Shown in pieces: positions 1 through 8,068 of a stretch of 64,000 nt of DNA. Position 1 is the stretch's first letter; every line of letters begins with the position of its first letter. Origin of the DNA: an uncultured Eubacteriales bacterium (GTDB lineage: Bacteria > Bacillota > Clostridia > Oscillospirales > Oscillospiraceae); contig CAKTLJ010000007.1 of the NCBI GenBank assembly GCA_934572535.1, forward strand, positions 27,305 to 91,304, read 5' to 3'. The notes below the pieces were generated by a model. The model saw only the letters and a list, made by a program, of their open reading frames with translations. It made no database searches and had not been told where the DNA came from. The position numbers and the translations under genes were made by a program.

Positions 1-1410
1 GACACCGCCGTGAAGGAGGCCCGGGAGCGGGTGCGCTCGGCCATCAAGAACAGCGGCTTTTCCTTCCCCGTGGGGCGGATCACCGTGAACCTGGCCCCCG
101 CCAACCTGCGCAAGTCCGGCACGGTCTACGACCTGCCCATCCTGGTGGGCATCCTCTCCGCCGGGGACCAGATCCCCTGGTCGGACCCGGACTGCGCCTT
201 CGTGGGGGAGCTTTCCCTCTCCGGCACCCTGCGGCCGGTGGTGGGGATGCTGCCCATGGCCCTGGCCGCCCGGGCGGCGGGCGTGCGGCGGCTGTACGTC
301 CCGGCGGACAGCGCCCCGGAGGCCACGCTGGCCGAGGGCCTGCTCGTCTACCCGGTGGAGACCGTCCGCCAGCTGGCCGACCACCTGACGGGGGCCGATC
401 CCATCCAGCCCGCCCAGCCCTGGTCGGGCTCCCCGGCCGACCTGCCCCTGCCGGACTTTTCCGACGTGCGGGGGCAGGAGCAGGTGAAGCGGGTCCTGGA
501 GATCGCCGCCGCCGGGGGGCACAACGCCGCCATGATCGGCCCGCCCGGCTCCGGCAAGAGTATGCTGGCCCGGCGGCTGCCCTCCATCCTGCCGCCCATG
601 TCCCGGCGGGAGGCCTTGGAGGCCACCCAGGTCCACTCCGTGCTGGGGCTGACCAGCAAGGAGCAGCCCCTCCTGCTCAGCCGCCCCTTCCGCGCCCCCC
701 ACCACTCCATCTCGGCGGTGGGCATGGCGGGCGGCGGCAGCCCCTTCCCCAAGCCGGGGGAGATCTCCCTGGCCCACCACGGGGTCCTCTTCCTGGACGA
801 GCTGCCCGAGTTCCACAAGGACGTGCTGGAGGTCCTCCGCCAGCCCATGGAGGAGGGGGCCATCACCCTGGTCCGGGCCGCCGCCTCGGAGACCTACCCC
901 AGCGACTTCATGCTGGTCTGCGCCATGAACCCCTGCAAGTGCGGGTGGTACGGCCACCCCTCGGAGCGCTGCCGCTGCAGCCCCGCCGAGGTGCAGCGCT
1001 ACCTGGGCAAGCTCTCCGGCCCCCTGCTGGACCGCATCGACCTCTACGCCGAGGTCCCGGCCCTGGAGTTTGAAAACCTCTCCGACCGCAGCCCCGGGGA
1101 GTCCTCCGCCGCCATCCGGGCGCGGGTGGTCCGGGCGCGGGAGCGCCAAAGCCAGCGCTACGGACCCGACGGCCCGGCCTGCAACGCCGCCATGGGCCAG
1201 GAGGAGCTGGGCAAATACTGCGGCCTGGACCCGGCCGGGAAGGCCATCATGAAGGGGGCCTACGACCACATGGGCCTCACCGCCCGCAGCTACGACCGCA
1301 TTTTGCGGGTGGCCCGGACCATCGCCGACCTGGACGGCGAGGCCAACATCGCCCCCCACCACCTGGCCGAAGCCATCCAGTACCGCGAGTCGGAGTATTT
1401 CCAGAGGTGA
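1..1410 (+). CDS. comM: YifB/ComM family Mg-chelatase-like AAA+ ATPase (5' end outside window)
   Basis: The reading frame is open from base 1 (it begins D-T-A-V-K-E-A-R), so the true start lies upstream and about 470 C-terminal residues are seen. In order these are the end of the N-terminal Lon-protease-like domain, a Mg-chelatase AAA+ core with Walker A GPPGSGKS near residue 180 of the visible part, Walker B LFLDELPEF, the cysteine-containing segment NPCKCGWYGHPSERCRCS, and the C-terminal helical domain. Proteins of this family act as branch-migration helicases in natural transformation in Gram-negatives; the role in Firmicutes is less clear. The next gene starts just after the stop. Confidence 0.93.
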   Translation, partial: DTAVKEARERVRSAIKNSGFSFPVGRITVNLAPANLRKSGTVYDLPILVGILSAGDQIPWSDPDCAFVGELSLSGTLRPVVGMLPMALAARAAGVRRLYVPADSAPEATLAEGLLVYPVETVRQLADHLTGADPIQPAQPWSGSPADLPLPDFSDVRGQEQVKRVLEIAAAGGHNAAMIGPPGSGKSMLARRLPSILPPMSRREALEATQVHSVLGLTSKEQPLLLSRPFRAPHHSISAVGMAGGGSPFPKPGEISLAHHGVLFLDELPEFHKDVLEVLRQPMEEGAITLVRAAASETYPSDFMLVCAMNPCKCGWYGHPSERCRCSPAEVQRYLGKLSGPLLDRIDLYAEVPALEFENLSDRSPGESSAAIRARVVRARERQSQRYGPDGPACNAAMGQEELGKYCGLDPAGKAIMKGAYDHMGLTARSYDRILRVARTIADLDGEANIAPHHLAEAIQYRESEYFQR

Positions 1411-1415
1411 CGACT

Positions 1416-1799
1416 ATGGATCATAAGCACAATCCTGCTCTGACCCCGTATGCAAAAGAGCTGCGGAAACATATGACCAAGGAAGAGCGTCGCTTATGGT
1501 ATTCCTTCCTCCGGGGGTATTCTCCGCGCTTTTTGCGGCAGAAGGTCATAGAGCACTATATTGCGGACTTCTACTGTCATGCCGCCGCCCTGGTCATTGA
1601 ACTGGACGGCTCTCAGCACTATGAACCCCTTGGAGCGATGAAAGACGCGATCCGAACCGAGAGGATCGAAACCAGAGGACTCACCGTTCTGCGGATCCCC
1701 AACAATGCCGTAAATCAGAATTTCCAGGGCGTGTGCAACTATATCGATCAGGCTGTCCAAGAATCCCTCCACCGCCTGCGGCGGTCCCCCTCCCTTTGA
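1416..1799 (+). CDS. DUF559 (endonuclease-like) domain protein with repeat-derived C-terminus
   Basis: About 127 residues. The core (LTPYAKELRKHMTKEERRLW, then FLRQKV, ADFYC, IELDGSQH) is the DUF559 fold, related to very-short-patch-repair and restriction-like nucleases; E/D-rich strands such as IELDGSQH are the expected metal site. Substrate and role are unknown. I prefer the ATG at 1416 over the GTG at 1407 because GAGGTGA sits about 8 bases upstream. The last nine or so residues and the stop codon come from the dispersed repeat beginning at 1761, so the native C-terminus was probably replaced by repeat insertion. Codon use is more AT-rich than in neighbouring genes, consistent with transfer. 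Confidence 0.8.
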   Translation: MDHKHNPALTPYAKELRKHMTKEERRLWYSFLRGYSPRFLRQKVIEHYIADFYCHAAALVIELDGSQHYEPLGAMKDAIRTERIETRGLTVLRIPNNAVNQNFQGVCNYIDQAVQESLHRLRRSPSL

Positions 1800-1879
1800 C
1801 AAGGGAGGCTTTGAGGATCGCAGTACCCTCGCCCCCCTTGTCAAAGGGGGGAGGGCCACGAAGTGGCGGGGGGATTCCC
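1761..1879. repeat. Dispersed palindromic repeat, two units in divergent orientation
   Basis: Unit 1 (1761-1808) runs from GAATCCCTCCACCGC to CAAGGGAGG. Unit 2 (1832-1879) is oppositely oriented, from CCCCTTGTCAAAGGGG to GGGGGATTCCC. Each unit contains short hairpins. Relatives occur at 24648-24783 (two units) and in both 313-bp tandem units after 63490. No open frame of its own. It looks like a MITE or REP-like element; unit 1 supplies the stop codon of the DUF559 gene. Confidence 0.8.
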
Positions 1880-1933
1880 GGCCTCCCGCACCCCTGCCAT
1901 AAGAAAATCAACCACGAAAGGAAACCACATCCT

Positions 1934-3148
1934 ATGGGTAAGTATTACAACAAGCACAAGGACCTCACCCCGCCTGTGGGGGATGAGATCTTCCTGTTAA
2001 AGATGGGCGAGATGGTCCTGAAGGGCCTCAACCGCCGGTCCTTTGAGGAGCGCCTCATGGGCAACGCCCGCCGCCGCCTCCAGCGGTTCGGCAAGTTCCG
2101 CATCTACTCCCGCCAGTCCATCACCTATGTGGAGCCGCAGAGCCTGGACTGCGACCTGGACGGGGCCTTCGACTCCCTGTCCAAGCTCTTCGGCGTGGTG
2201 GGCCTCTCCCGGGCCAAGGCCTGCGAGAAGACCCCCGAGGCCATCCTGGAGACCGCCAAGACCTACCTCTGCGACGACCTCATGCAGGCCAGCACCTTCA
2301 AGGTCGAGTCCAAGCGCTCCGACAAGTCCTTCCCCCTCTCCTCCATCCAGCTCTCCCAGTATGTGGGCGGCGAGCTGGACGACGCCTTCCCCCACCTGCG
2401 CGCCGACATGCACACCCCCGACGTGGTGGTCCACGTGGAGGTCCGGGACTTCGCAGCCTATGTCCACGCCAACCCCGTCCTGGGGGCCGGGGGCCTGCCC
2501 GTGGGCGTGGGCGGCAAGGCCGTCTCCCTGCTCTCCGGCGGCATCGACAGCCCCGTGGCCTCCTGGATGATGGCCAAGCGGGGCCTGGCCCTGGAGATGG
2601 TCCACTTCTTCAGCTACCCCTACACCTCCCCCGAGGCCAAGGAGAAGGTCCTGGAGCTGGCCCGCCTCATCACCCCCTGGTGCGGCCGCCTCACCGTCCA
2701 CGTGGTCCCCTTCACCGAGATCCAGGAAGAACTGCGCCGCGCCTGCCCCGAGGACCTCTTCACCCTGCTCATGCGCCGGTTCATGATGCGCATCTCCGAG
2801 CAGGTGGCCCACCGCATCGGCGCCCACGCCCTGGTCACCGGCGAGTCCCTGGGCCAGGTGGCCAGCCAGACCATGGAGGCCATGGCCGTCACCAACGCCG
2901 TCTGCACCCTGCCCGTCTTCCGGCCCGTGGTGGGCATGGACAAGGAGGAGATCATCCGCATCGCCCGCAGGATCGGCACCTTCGAGACCTCCATCCTGCC
3001 CTATGAGGACTGCTGCACCGTCTTCACCCCCCGCCATCCCAAGACCCGCCCCTCCCTGGAGGAGCTGCTGGCGGCCGAGGCCTGCCTGGACATCGACGGC
3101 CTCATCCAGCGCGCCGTGGACGGCATCGAGCGCGTCACCGTGGGCTGA
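1934..3148 (+). CDS. thiI: tRNA 4-thiouridine synthase ThiI (sulfurtransferase)
   Basis: 404 residues. ThiI adenylates U8 of tRNA and transfers sulfur to form 4-thiouridine; in many bacteria it also feeds thiazole synthesis. An N-terminal ferredoxin-like/THUMP region (about residues 1-170) precedes the PP-loop ATPase, whose signature SGGIDSPVASW lies near residue 200. There is no C-terminal rhodanese domain, the usual form in Firmicutes of this length. Start ATG 1934 is preceded by a GAAAGG ribosome site; an in-frame upstream extension enters the repeat and is not credible. A conserved cysteine pair (YEDCCTVF) lies near residue 360. Confidence 0.95.
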   Translation: MGKYYNKHKDLTPPVGDEIFLLKMGEMVLKGLNRRSFEERLMGNARRRLQRFGKFRIYSRQSITYVEPQSLDCDLDGAFDSLSKLFGVVGLSRAKACEKTPEAILETAKTYLCDDLMQASTFKVESKRSDKSFPLSSIQLSQYVGGELDDAFPHLRADMHTPDVVVHVEVRDFAAYVHANPVLGAGGLPVGVGGKAVSLLSGGIDSPVASWMMAKRGLALEMVHFFSYPYTSPEAKEKVLELARLITPWCGRLTVHVVPFTEIQEELRRACPEDLFTLLMRRFMMRISEQVAHRIGAHALVTGESLGQVASQTMEAMAVTNAVCTLPVFRPVVGMDKEEIIRIARRIGTFETSILPYEDCCTVFTPRHPKTRPSLEELLAAEACLDIDGLIQRAVDGIERVTVG

Positions 3149-3190
3149 CCCGCCGCCCCGCTATCATCGTGAAAAGGACGGAACCGCACC

Positions 3191-4438
3191 ATGAGCCATA
3201 CCGCTGAACTCATCGCCATCGGCACCGAGCTGCTGCTGGGAAACATTGCCAACACCGACGCCCAGATGATCTCCGAGGGACTCTCGGCGCTGGGCATCAA
3301 CGTCTACTACCACACGGTGGTGGGCGACAACCCCGACCGGGTCCGCCAGGCGGTGGAGATCGCCCGCGGCCGGGCGGACACCATCATCACCACCGGGGGC
3401 CTCGGCCCCACCTGCGACGACCTGACCAAGGTCGCCCTGGCCGAAGCCTTTGGCAAGAAGCTGGTCTACCACGAGCCGTCCGCCCAGCGCATCCGCGACC
3501 GCTTCGCCGCCATGGAGCGCCCCGTCACCGAGAACAACTTCCAGCAGGCCATGGTCCCCGAGGGCTGCACCGTTCTGGACAACGACTGGGGCACCGCCCC
3601 GGGCGTGGCCTTCGAGGCCGACGGCGTCCACGTCGTCCTCCTGCCCGGCCCGCCCAGGGAGTGCGAGATGATGTTCCGCCACCGGGCGGTCCCCTACCTC
3701 AAGTCCCTGTCCGACGGGGTCATCGCCTCCCGGACCGTGAAGACCTTCGGCATCGGCGAGTCCGCCGCCGAGGCCCTCCTGCGGGACCTCATGAACGCCC
3801 TGCACAACCCCACCCTGGCCCCCTATGCCAAGCCCACGGGGACCGAGCTGCGCATCACCGCCCACGCCGCCTCCGAGGAGGAGGCCTACGCCCTCATCGC
3901 CCCGGTGGAGGCGCAGGTGAAGGCGATCTTGGGCGACCACGTGATCGGGGTCAACGTGGGCTCCATCCAGGAGGTCTGCCTGGACCTGCTCAAAGCGCGG
4001 GGCCTCACCCTGGGCACCGCCGAGTCCTGCACCGGCGGGCTCATCGCCAAGCTCATCACCGACCTGCCCGGCGCGTCCGCCGTGCTCAAGGGCGGCATCG
4101 TCAGCTACACGGACGCGGTGAAGGAGACCGTCCTGGGGGTCCCCCGGGCCACGCTGGCGGAATACGGGGCCGTTTCCCCCCAGGTGGCCGAGGCCATGGC
4201 CCGCGGGGCCAAGCGCCTGCTCGGCTGCGACTTCGCCCTCTCCGCCACTGGGGTGGCCGGGCCGGACCGCGACGACCGGGGCAACCCGGTGGGGCTGGTC
4301 TACCTGGCCCTGGCCTACGGGGACGACTGCATCGTGCGGGAGTTCCACGCGGGCAAGGGAAGCCGGGACCGGGTCCGCCGCCTGGCCGCCGGGACCGCCC
4401 TGGACATGCTCCGCCGCCACCTCACCGGGGCGCACTGA
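3191..4438 (+). CDS. cinA: CinA family protein (competence/damage-inducible, NMN amidohydrolase type)
   Basis: 415 residues, full-length two-domain CinA. The N-terminal MoCF-like domain starts AELIAIGTELLLGNIANTDA and carries ITTGGLGPTCDD near residue 60. The C-terminal domain (from about residue 255) contains GTAESCTGGLIA and ATGVAGPD, typical of nicotinamide-nucleotide amidase. The family recycles NMN and pyridine nucleotides and is often co-expressed with recA in competent bacteria; here it follows thiI by 42 bases with ribosome site AAAAGGACGG and ends at a strong terminator. Confidence 0.95.
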   Translation: MSHTAELIAIGTELLLGNIANTDAQMISEGLSALGINVYYHTVVGDNPDRVRQAVEIARGRADTIITTGGLGPTCDDLTKVALAEAFGKKLVYHEPSAQRIRDRFAAMERPVTENNFQQAMVPEGCTVLDNDWGTAPGVAFEADGVHVVLLPGPPRECEMMFRHRAVPYLKSLSDGVIASRTVKTFGIGESAAEALLRDLMNALHNPTLAPYAKPTGTELRITAHAASEEEAYALIAPVEAQVKAILGDHVIGVNVGSIQEVCLDLLKARGLTLGTAESCTGGLIAKLITDLPGASAVLKGGIVSYTDAVKETVLGVPRATLAEYGAVSPQVAEAMARGAKRLLGCDFALSATGVAGPDRDDRGNPVGLVYLALAYGDDCIVREFHAGKGSRDRVRRLAAGTALDMLRRHLTGAH

Positions 4439-4450
4439 ACCAACAAAAAA

Positions 4451-4493
4451 GGAGCCGACGCAGAGGGTATCCTCTGCGTCGGCTCCCTTTTTT
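4451..4493 (+). terminator. Rho-independent terminator of thiI-cinA
   Basis: A perfect 16-bp stem (GGAGCCGACGCAGAGG, loop GTAT) followed by C and six T. A-rich sequence on the left could let it work in both directions. The upper stem core (GCAGA-GG-TAT-CTGC) resembles the terminator at 5758-5803 on the far side of the AT-rich island. Confidence 0.93.
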
Positions 4494-4499
4494 AACGGC

Positions 4500-4614
4500 T
4501 CAGGTCATCTTCTCCTGCTTGACCTTCTTGTCGATGATGTGCTGGGGACCGCCCCGGCCGAGAACCCAGGACTGACCGTCCACCTGCTTCACATCTACGG
4601 ACAGGACCACGCGC
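4500..4614 (-). pseudogene. Decayed hisF::hisE fusion relic
   Basis: Read on the minus strand, one open frame gives a HisF-like piece (VVLSVDVKQVDGQ) followed, after G-R-G-G-P, by QHIID and then the last residues and stop of HisE (KKVKQEKMT). The intact hisF at 6586-7341 has VVLSVDVKRVDGQ and the intact hisIE ends KKVKQEKMT; HisI also contains AQHIID. So this is a partial second copy of the hisF-hisIE 3' region with internal deletions and many substitutions, in the same orientation as the intact genes. It has no start and cannot encode an enzyme. Confidence 0.85.
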
Positions 4615-4640
4615 TTTCTGGAAATAATGTCTTGTTTTTG

Positions 4641-4668
4641 TTGACTTTTGATTTGTTTATTGTATAAT
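4641..4668 (+). promoter_or_regulatory. Sigma-A promoter of the AT-rich island
   Basis: TTGACT (4641-4646), 16-bp spacer, TATAAT (4663-4668). A GAGGAGG motif follows at 4681-4687 with no ATG, GTG or TTG at useful distance, then a second GGGAGGG at 4728 in front of the TTG used for the next gene. Confidence 0.8.
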
Positions 4669-4739
4669 ATAAACAACAGAGAGGAGGTAAAACAAACCGT
4701 TCATTCCGCTGACAAAATTTCGAAGTGGGAGGGATATTT

Positions 4740-4970
4740 TTGGAGAACATTTTATTATCCATCAAATTAATACTTTTAGGTATTGCCTTTATCCTGTGCG
4801 CCATAGCTCTCACACCTATAGCACCAACATTGGCTTTGGCTATTCTGATTGTCGGTATGTTTTTCTCTATTTATGGATTTTTTCAGGCGCCTGCCAATGA
4901 CAAGAAGCAAAAAACAACACGAATTCAGATGAATGCTAAGAGGGCAAGTCGATTTGACTTCTATCGCTGA
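4740..4970 (+). CDS. Small two-helix membrane protein of unknown function
   Basis: 76 residues from a TTG start at 4740, preceded by GGGAGGG with correct spacing. Two hydrophobic helices (about residues 3-25 and 27-48) are joined by a short turn with a T-P-I-A-P segment, then a basic tail rich in K and R. No enzyme motif is seen. The AT-rich composition contrasts sharply with the window. Its last 38 bases overlap the next gene in another frame, suggesting translational coupling. Function is not recognised; a small partner of the following protein is possible from position only. Confidence 0.65.
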   Translation: MENILLSIKLILLGIAFILCAIALTPIAPTLALAILIVGMFFSIYGFFQAPANDKKQKTTRIQMNAKRASRFDFYR

Positions 4971-5718
4971 TGATCTCTACATCGAAAATGGAAACGTAAA
5001 GATTCGTGGAGTTACCTCTCAATCCGCCAACTTTTTAAAGTCTGAGTTATCACATAGCCCTAATCTGAACAAGATTTTGTCACAAATGATTAGCGAGGGA
5101 TTGACTCCTGATGGCATTGCCTATACTATTGTTGAACTAAAAGAGGTCACTGACGCAGACGGATTTTCTCATCTCGAACCCATGACCGTAGGTGATGTTC
5201 AACTTCTCGGATCTGGCGGTAAGGTAAGCAAAGGAAATTTAAGGCTATATGTAGCAGCTGCTAGAACAGGGAAGGCAAACGAATTTAGATCTGTAACAAC
5301 TGCTGAATGGACGACTGACTTTCAACTTTCTGCGTCAAATCGTCCCGCTGACGGAGATGATTTGATGACCATTACAGCACCCAAGAATTTTCAGTACGCT
5401 ACTTCGTATTTTACTTCTCAAACATCGGGATTTTATGAGTCGATTCCCAGTAGCAATTACCGCTTGGCCGACATCAAATACTCTTCCGCAGTATTTGCAT
5501 TCAAAGAATTTGTTAGCGGCCAGTACTCACTGAAAAGCGCAGGTGCTTGGCTAGTCTCTACAGGGTCTCTTACTTCTAATAACAATCTGTTTATTGGAAA
5601 ATACTGTCACACCTGGACGACCGCCGTTCCCTCCTTTACAATTGCTTCTGGGGGGGTATCCTTTAGCGCGGGGCAGAATAGTTGGAATATAGCTTGTAAT
5701 TATCATCTCCCTGTATAA
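4933..5718 (+). CDS. Unrecognised AT-rich hypothetical protein
   Basis: 261 residues starting at ATG 4933 inside the end of the upstream gene; no strong ribosome site is visible, fitting coupled translation. No signal peptide, membrane helix, nucleotide-binding or metal motif is apparent. Residues 1-100 look alpha/beta; the second half is rich in S, T, N, G, Y and F and reads like a beta-sandwich (for example SFTIASGGVSFSAGQNSW near the end). Codons are AT-rich, unlike all core neighbours, so recent transfer is likely. Followed by a strong terminator. I cannot name a family. Confidence 0.7.
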   Translation: MLRGQVDLTSIADDLYIENGNVKIRGVTSQSANFLKSELSHSPNLNKILSQMISEGLTPDGIAYTIVELKEVTDADGFSHLEPMTVGDVQLLGSGGKVSKGNLRLYVAAARTGKANEFRSVTTAEWTTDFQLSASNRPADGDDLMTITAPKNFQYATSYFTSQTSGFYESIPSSNYRLADIKYSSAVFAFKEFVSGQYSLKSAGAWLVSTGSLTSNNNLFIGKYCHTWTTAVPSFTIASGGVSFSAGQNSWNIACNYHLPV

Positions 5719-5757
5719 TTATATCAATGCATCCATTGTAGCATACGCCCATAAAAA

Positions 5758-5803
5758 GGACCCGGTTGCAGAAGGTATGCCTTCTGCAACCGGGTCCTTT
5801 TTT
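5758..5803 (+). terminator. Rho-independent terminator after the AT-rich island
   Basis: A perfect 18-bp stem (GGACCCGGTTGCAGAAGG, loop TATG) followed by TTTTTT; the A-run on the left makes it usable for the minus-strand his operon too. It resembles the terminator at 4451-4493. Confidence 0.93.
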
Positions 5804-5836
5804 CACGTTAGGAAACCCGGCGGCCCCCAAGCGACC

Positions 5837-6484
5837 TCAGGTCATCTTCTCCTGCTTGACCTTCTTGTCGATGACGTGGCGGGAGGCCAGCTCCTTGCGC
5901 ACGTCCTCCAGGCTGATGCCCAGCTCCAGCATCAGCACCAGCACGTGGTAGGCCAGGTCGCCGATCTCGTAGACGGTCTCGGCCTTGTCCTCGGCCTTTC
6001 CGGCGATGATGACCTCGGTGGATTCCTCCCCCACCTTCTTCAAGATCTTGTCCAGACCCTTTTCAAAGAGGTAGGAGGTGTAGGACCCCTCCTTGGGGGC
6101 GGTCTTGCGGCCCGCCAGCATCTCCATCAGGGCGTCCAGGGAGAAGGCGTGGTTCTCCGCGCTCTCCCACAGGGGGTTGTGGAAACAGGACTCCGCGCCG
6201 GTGTGGCAGGCGGGGCCGTCCTTGTTGACCCGGACCACCAGGGCGTCGTAGTCGCAGTCGGCGGTGATGTCGATGATGTGCTGGGCGTTGCCGGAGGTCT
6301 CCCCCTTCCGCCACAATTCCTGGCGGGAGCGGCTCCAGAAGCAGGTGCGCTCCTCGCGGATGGAGATCTCCAGGCTCTCCCGGTTCATATAGGCCAGGGT
6401 CAGGACCTGGCCGCTCCTGCCGTCCACCACGATGGCGGGGATCAGGCCCTTTTCGTCAAATTTCAGCTTTTCCATGTCGATCAT
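5837..6484 (-). CDS. hisIE: Bifunctional phosphoribosyl-AMP cyclohydrolase / phosphoribosyl-ATP pyrophosphohydrolase
   Basis: 215 residues. The N-terminal HisI domain (about 1-110) has [19 protein letters not shown] and TADCDYDA, holding the zinc and magnesium ligands; the C-terminal HisE domain (about 115-215) has the MazG-like [10 protein letters not shown] helix. It performs steps 2 and 3 of histidine synthesis. Start at 6484 is fixed by AGGAGGT seven bases upstream. It is the last gene of the operon, separated from hisF by two decayed copies of the hisF tail. Confidence 0.96.
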   Translation of the reverse strand: MIDMEKLKFDEKGLIPAIVVDGRSGQVLTLAYMNRESLEISIREERTCFWSRSRQELWRKGETSGNAQHIIDITADCDYDALVVRVNKDGPACHTGAESCFHNPLWESAENHAFSLDALMEMLAGRKTAPKEGSYTSYLFEKGLDKILKKVGEESTEVIIAGKAEDKAETVYEIGDLAYHVLVLMLELGISLEDVRKELASRHVIDKKVKQEKMT

Positions 6485-6500
6485 GGTCAGTACCTCCTAC

Positions 6501-6598
6501 GTTATCGAACTAAAATGCCGCTGTCTTTGCGCTGCGTTCTAGGTTAGCGGACTAAACTGTCGCTGTCTTTGCGTCGCGTTCTAGGTTAGCGGACTAAA
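6501..6598 (-). repeat. 42-bp tandem repeats of the hisF 3' end
   Basis: Two 42-bp units (6501-6542 and 6543-6584) and the hisF terminus itself (from 6585) each contain G-T-T-A-G/T-C-G-A/G-A-CTAAA, which on the minus strand encodes the HisF tail G-I-L-V-R-stop or a variant. The units differ by a few substitutions. The array fills the hisF-hisIE spacer. Confidence 0.85.
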
Positions 6599-7341
6599 AT
6601 GCCGTTTTGCTTCAAATCGGCCTTCAGGTCGGGGATGGCCACCTCGCCGAAGTGGAAGATGGAGGCGGCCAGCCCGGCGTCCACGCCGGGGATGGCGCGG
6701 AAGAGCGCCGTGAAGTCCTCCTTCTTCCCCGCGCCGCCGGAGGCGATGACGGGGACCTTGACCGCGGCGCAGACGGCCCGGAGCAGGTCCAGGTCAAAGC
6801 CGCCCTTGACCCCGTCGGTGTCGATGGAGTTCACCACGACCTCCCCGGCCCCCAGGTCCACGCAGCGGCGGATCCAGGCGATGGCCTCCATGCCGGTGTC
6901 GTCCCGGCCGCCGCGGGCGAAGACGCGGAACTGTCCGTCCACCCGCTTCACGTCCACCGAGAGCACCACGCACTGGCTGCCGTAGCGCAGGGCGGCCGCC
7001 CGGATCAGCGCGGGGTCGCGGATGGCCCCGGAGTTGACGCTGACCTTGTCGGCCCCGCATTTCAGCACCCGGTCGAAGTCCTCCAGGGTGTTGATGCCGC
7101 CGCCCACGGTCAGGGGGATGAAGACCCGGCTGGCGGTCTCTTTCAAAATCTCCGTGAAGAGGGCGCGGCCCTCGGCGGAGGCGGTGATGTCATAGAAGAC
7201 CAGCTCATCGGCCCCGCAGCGGCTGTAGTAGTCGGCCAGCTCGATGGGGGAGCTGACGTCGCTGAGTCCTTCAAAATTGACCCCCTTGACCACCCGGCCG
7301 TCCCGGACGTCCAGGCAGGGGATGATGCGTTTCGTGATCAT
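6586..7341 (-). CDS. hisF: Imidazole glycerol phosphate synthase cyclase subunit HisF
   Basis: 251 residues, full-length (beta/alpha)8 barrel. Begins MITKRIIPCLDVRDGRVVKG with the first catalytic Asp, and has FYDITAS, TVGGGI and a SVDVKR strand; the second catalytic Asp lies in SIDTDG. With HisH it makes IGP and AICAR from PRFAR. Its start lies four bases after the hisA stop, whose last codons hold the ribosome site AAGGAGAG, so the two are translationally coupled. Confidence 0.97.
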   Translation of the reverse strand: MITKRIIPCLDVRDGRVVKGVNFEGLSDVSSPIELADYYSRCGADELVFYDITASAEGRALFTEILKETASRVFIPLTVGGGINTLEDFDRVLKCGADKVSVNSGAIRDPALIRAAALRYGSQCVVLSVDVKRVDGQFRVFARGGRDDTGMEAIAWIRRCVDLGAGEVVVNSIDTDGVKGGFDLDLLRAVCAAVKVPVIASGGAGKKEDFTALFRAIPGVDAGLAASIFHFGEVAIPDLKADLKQNGILVR

Positions 7342-7345
7342 TGGG

Positions 7346-8065
7346 TTACTCTCCTTCCCCCAGGCGGACGGCCTGGGCCAGGTCGATGGCTCCGGTGTAG
7401 TAGGCCTTGCCGATGATGGCCCCGTGGACCCCGGCGGCCTTCAGGGCCAGGATGTCCTCCAGGGAGGAGACCCCGCCGGAGGCGATGATGTCCATGGCGA
7501 AGCGCTGGGTCAGCGCCCGGTACAGCGCCCGGTTGGTCCCCTGCATGGCCCCGTCTCTGGAGATGTCGGTGCAGATGACGGTGCGCACGCCCAGGGCCTG
7601 CATCCGTTCAAAAAAGACCTCCCAGGTCTCCTGGCTGGTCTCCAGCCAGCCCTTGATGGCCACCCGGCCGTCCTTCAGGTCGGCGCCCACGGCGATCCGA
7701 TCGCCGTAGTCGGCCACGGCCCGGGCGGTGAAGTCCGGGTCGGTGATGGCGGCGGTGCCCAGGATCACCCGGTCGGCCCCGGCGTCCAGGTAGCGGCGGA
7801 TCGTGTCCATGCTCCGAATGCCGCCCCCGACCTCCAGGAAGAGGTCCGTGCCGGAGGCCAGCTTCTCGATGGTGGGCAGGTTGGTGGTCTGGCCGGTCTT
7901 GGCCCCCTCCAGGTCCACCAGATGCAGGTGCCTGGCCCCGGCGGCCTCGAACTTGCGGACGGTGCGCAGGGGCTCGGGGTCGTAGACCGTCATCTGGTCG
8001 TAATCCCCCTGATAGAGGCGGACCGCCTGGCCGCCGTAGAGGTCAATGGCGGGAAATATCTTCAT
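7346..8065 (-). CDS. hisA: ProFAR isomerase HisA
   Basis: 239 residues, the HisA (beta/alpha)8 isomerase of histidine synthesis. Begins MKIFPAIDLYGGQAVRLYQG with catalytic Asp in AIDL and the second in CTDISRDG near residue 170; phosphate-binding glycines are in EVGGGIRS and SGGVSS. Four bases after hisH on the minus strand. Confidence 0.97.
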   Translation of the reverse strand: MKIFPAIDLYGGQAVRLYQGDYDQMTVYDPEPLRTVRKFEAAGARHLHLVDLEGAKTGQTTNLPTIEKLASGTDLFLEVGGGIRSMDTIRRYLDAGADRVILGTAAITDPDFTARAVADYGDRIAVGADLKDGRVAIKGWLETSQETWEVFFERMQALGVRTVICTDISRDGAMQGTNRALYRALTQRFAMDIIASGGVSSLEDILALKAAGVHGAIIGKAYYTGAIDLAQAVRLGEGE

Positions 8066-8068
8066 GGC

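Noticed and set aside
3164..4435. Long minus-strand frame of about 420 codons opposite cinA
   Set aside because: Gly/Val/His-rich, lacks any motif, and mirrors the GC-rich cinA frame; cinA is certain. The same holds for long antisense frames over secA, gdpP, dnaB, tilS and ftsH.
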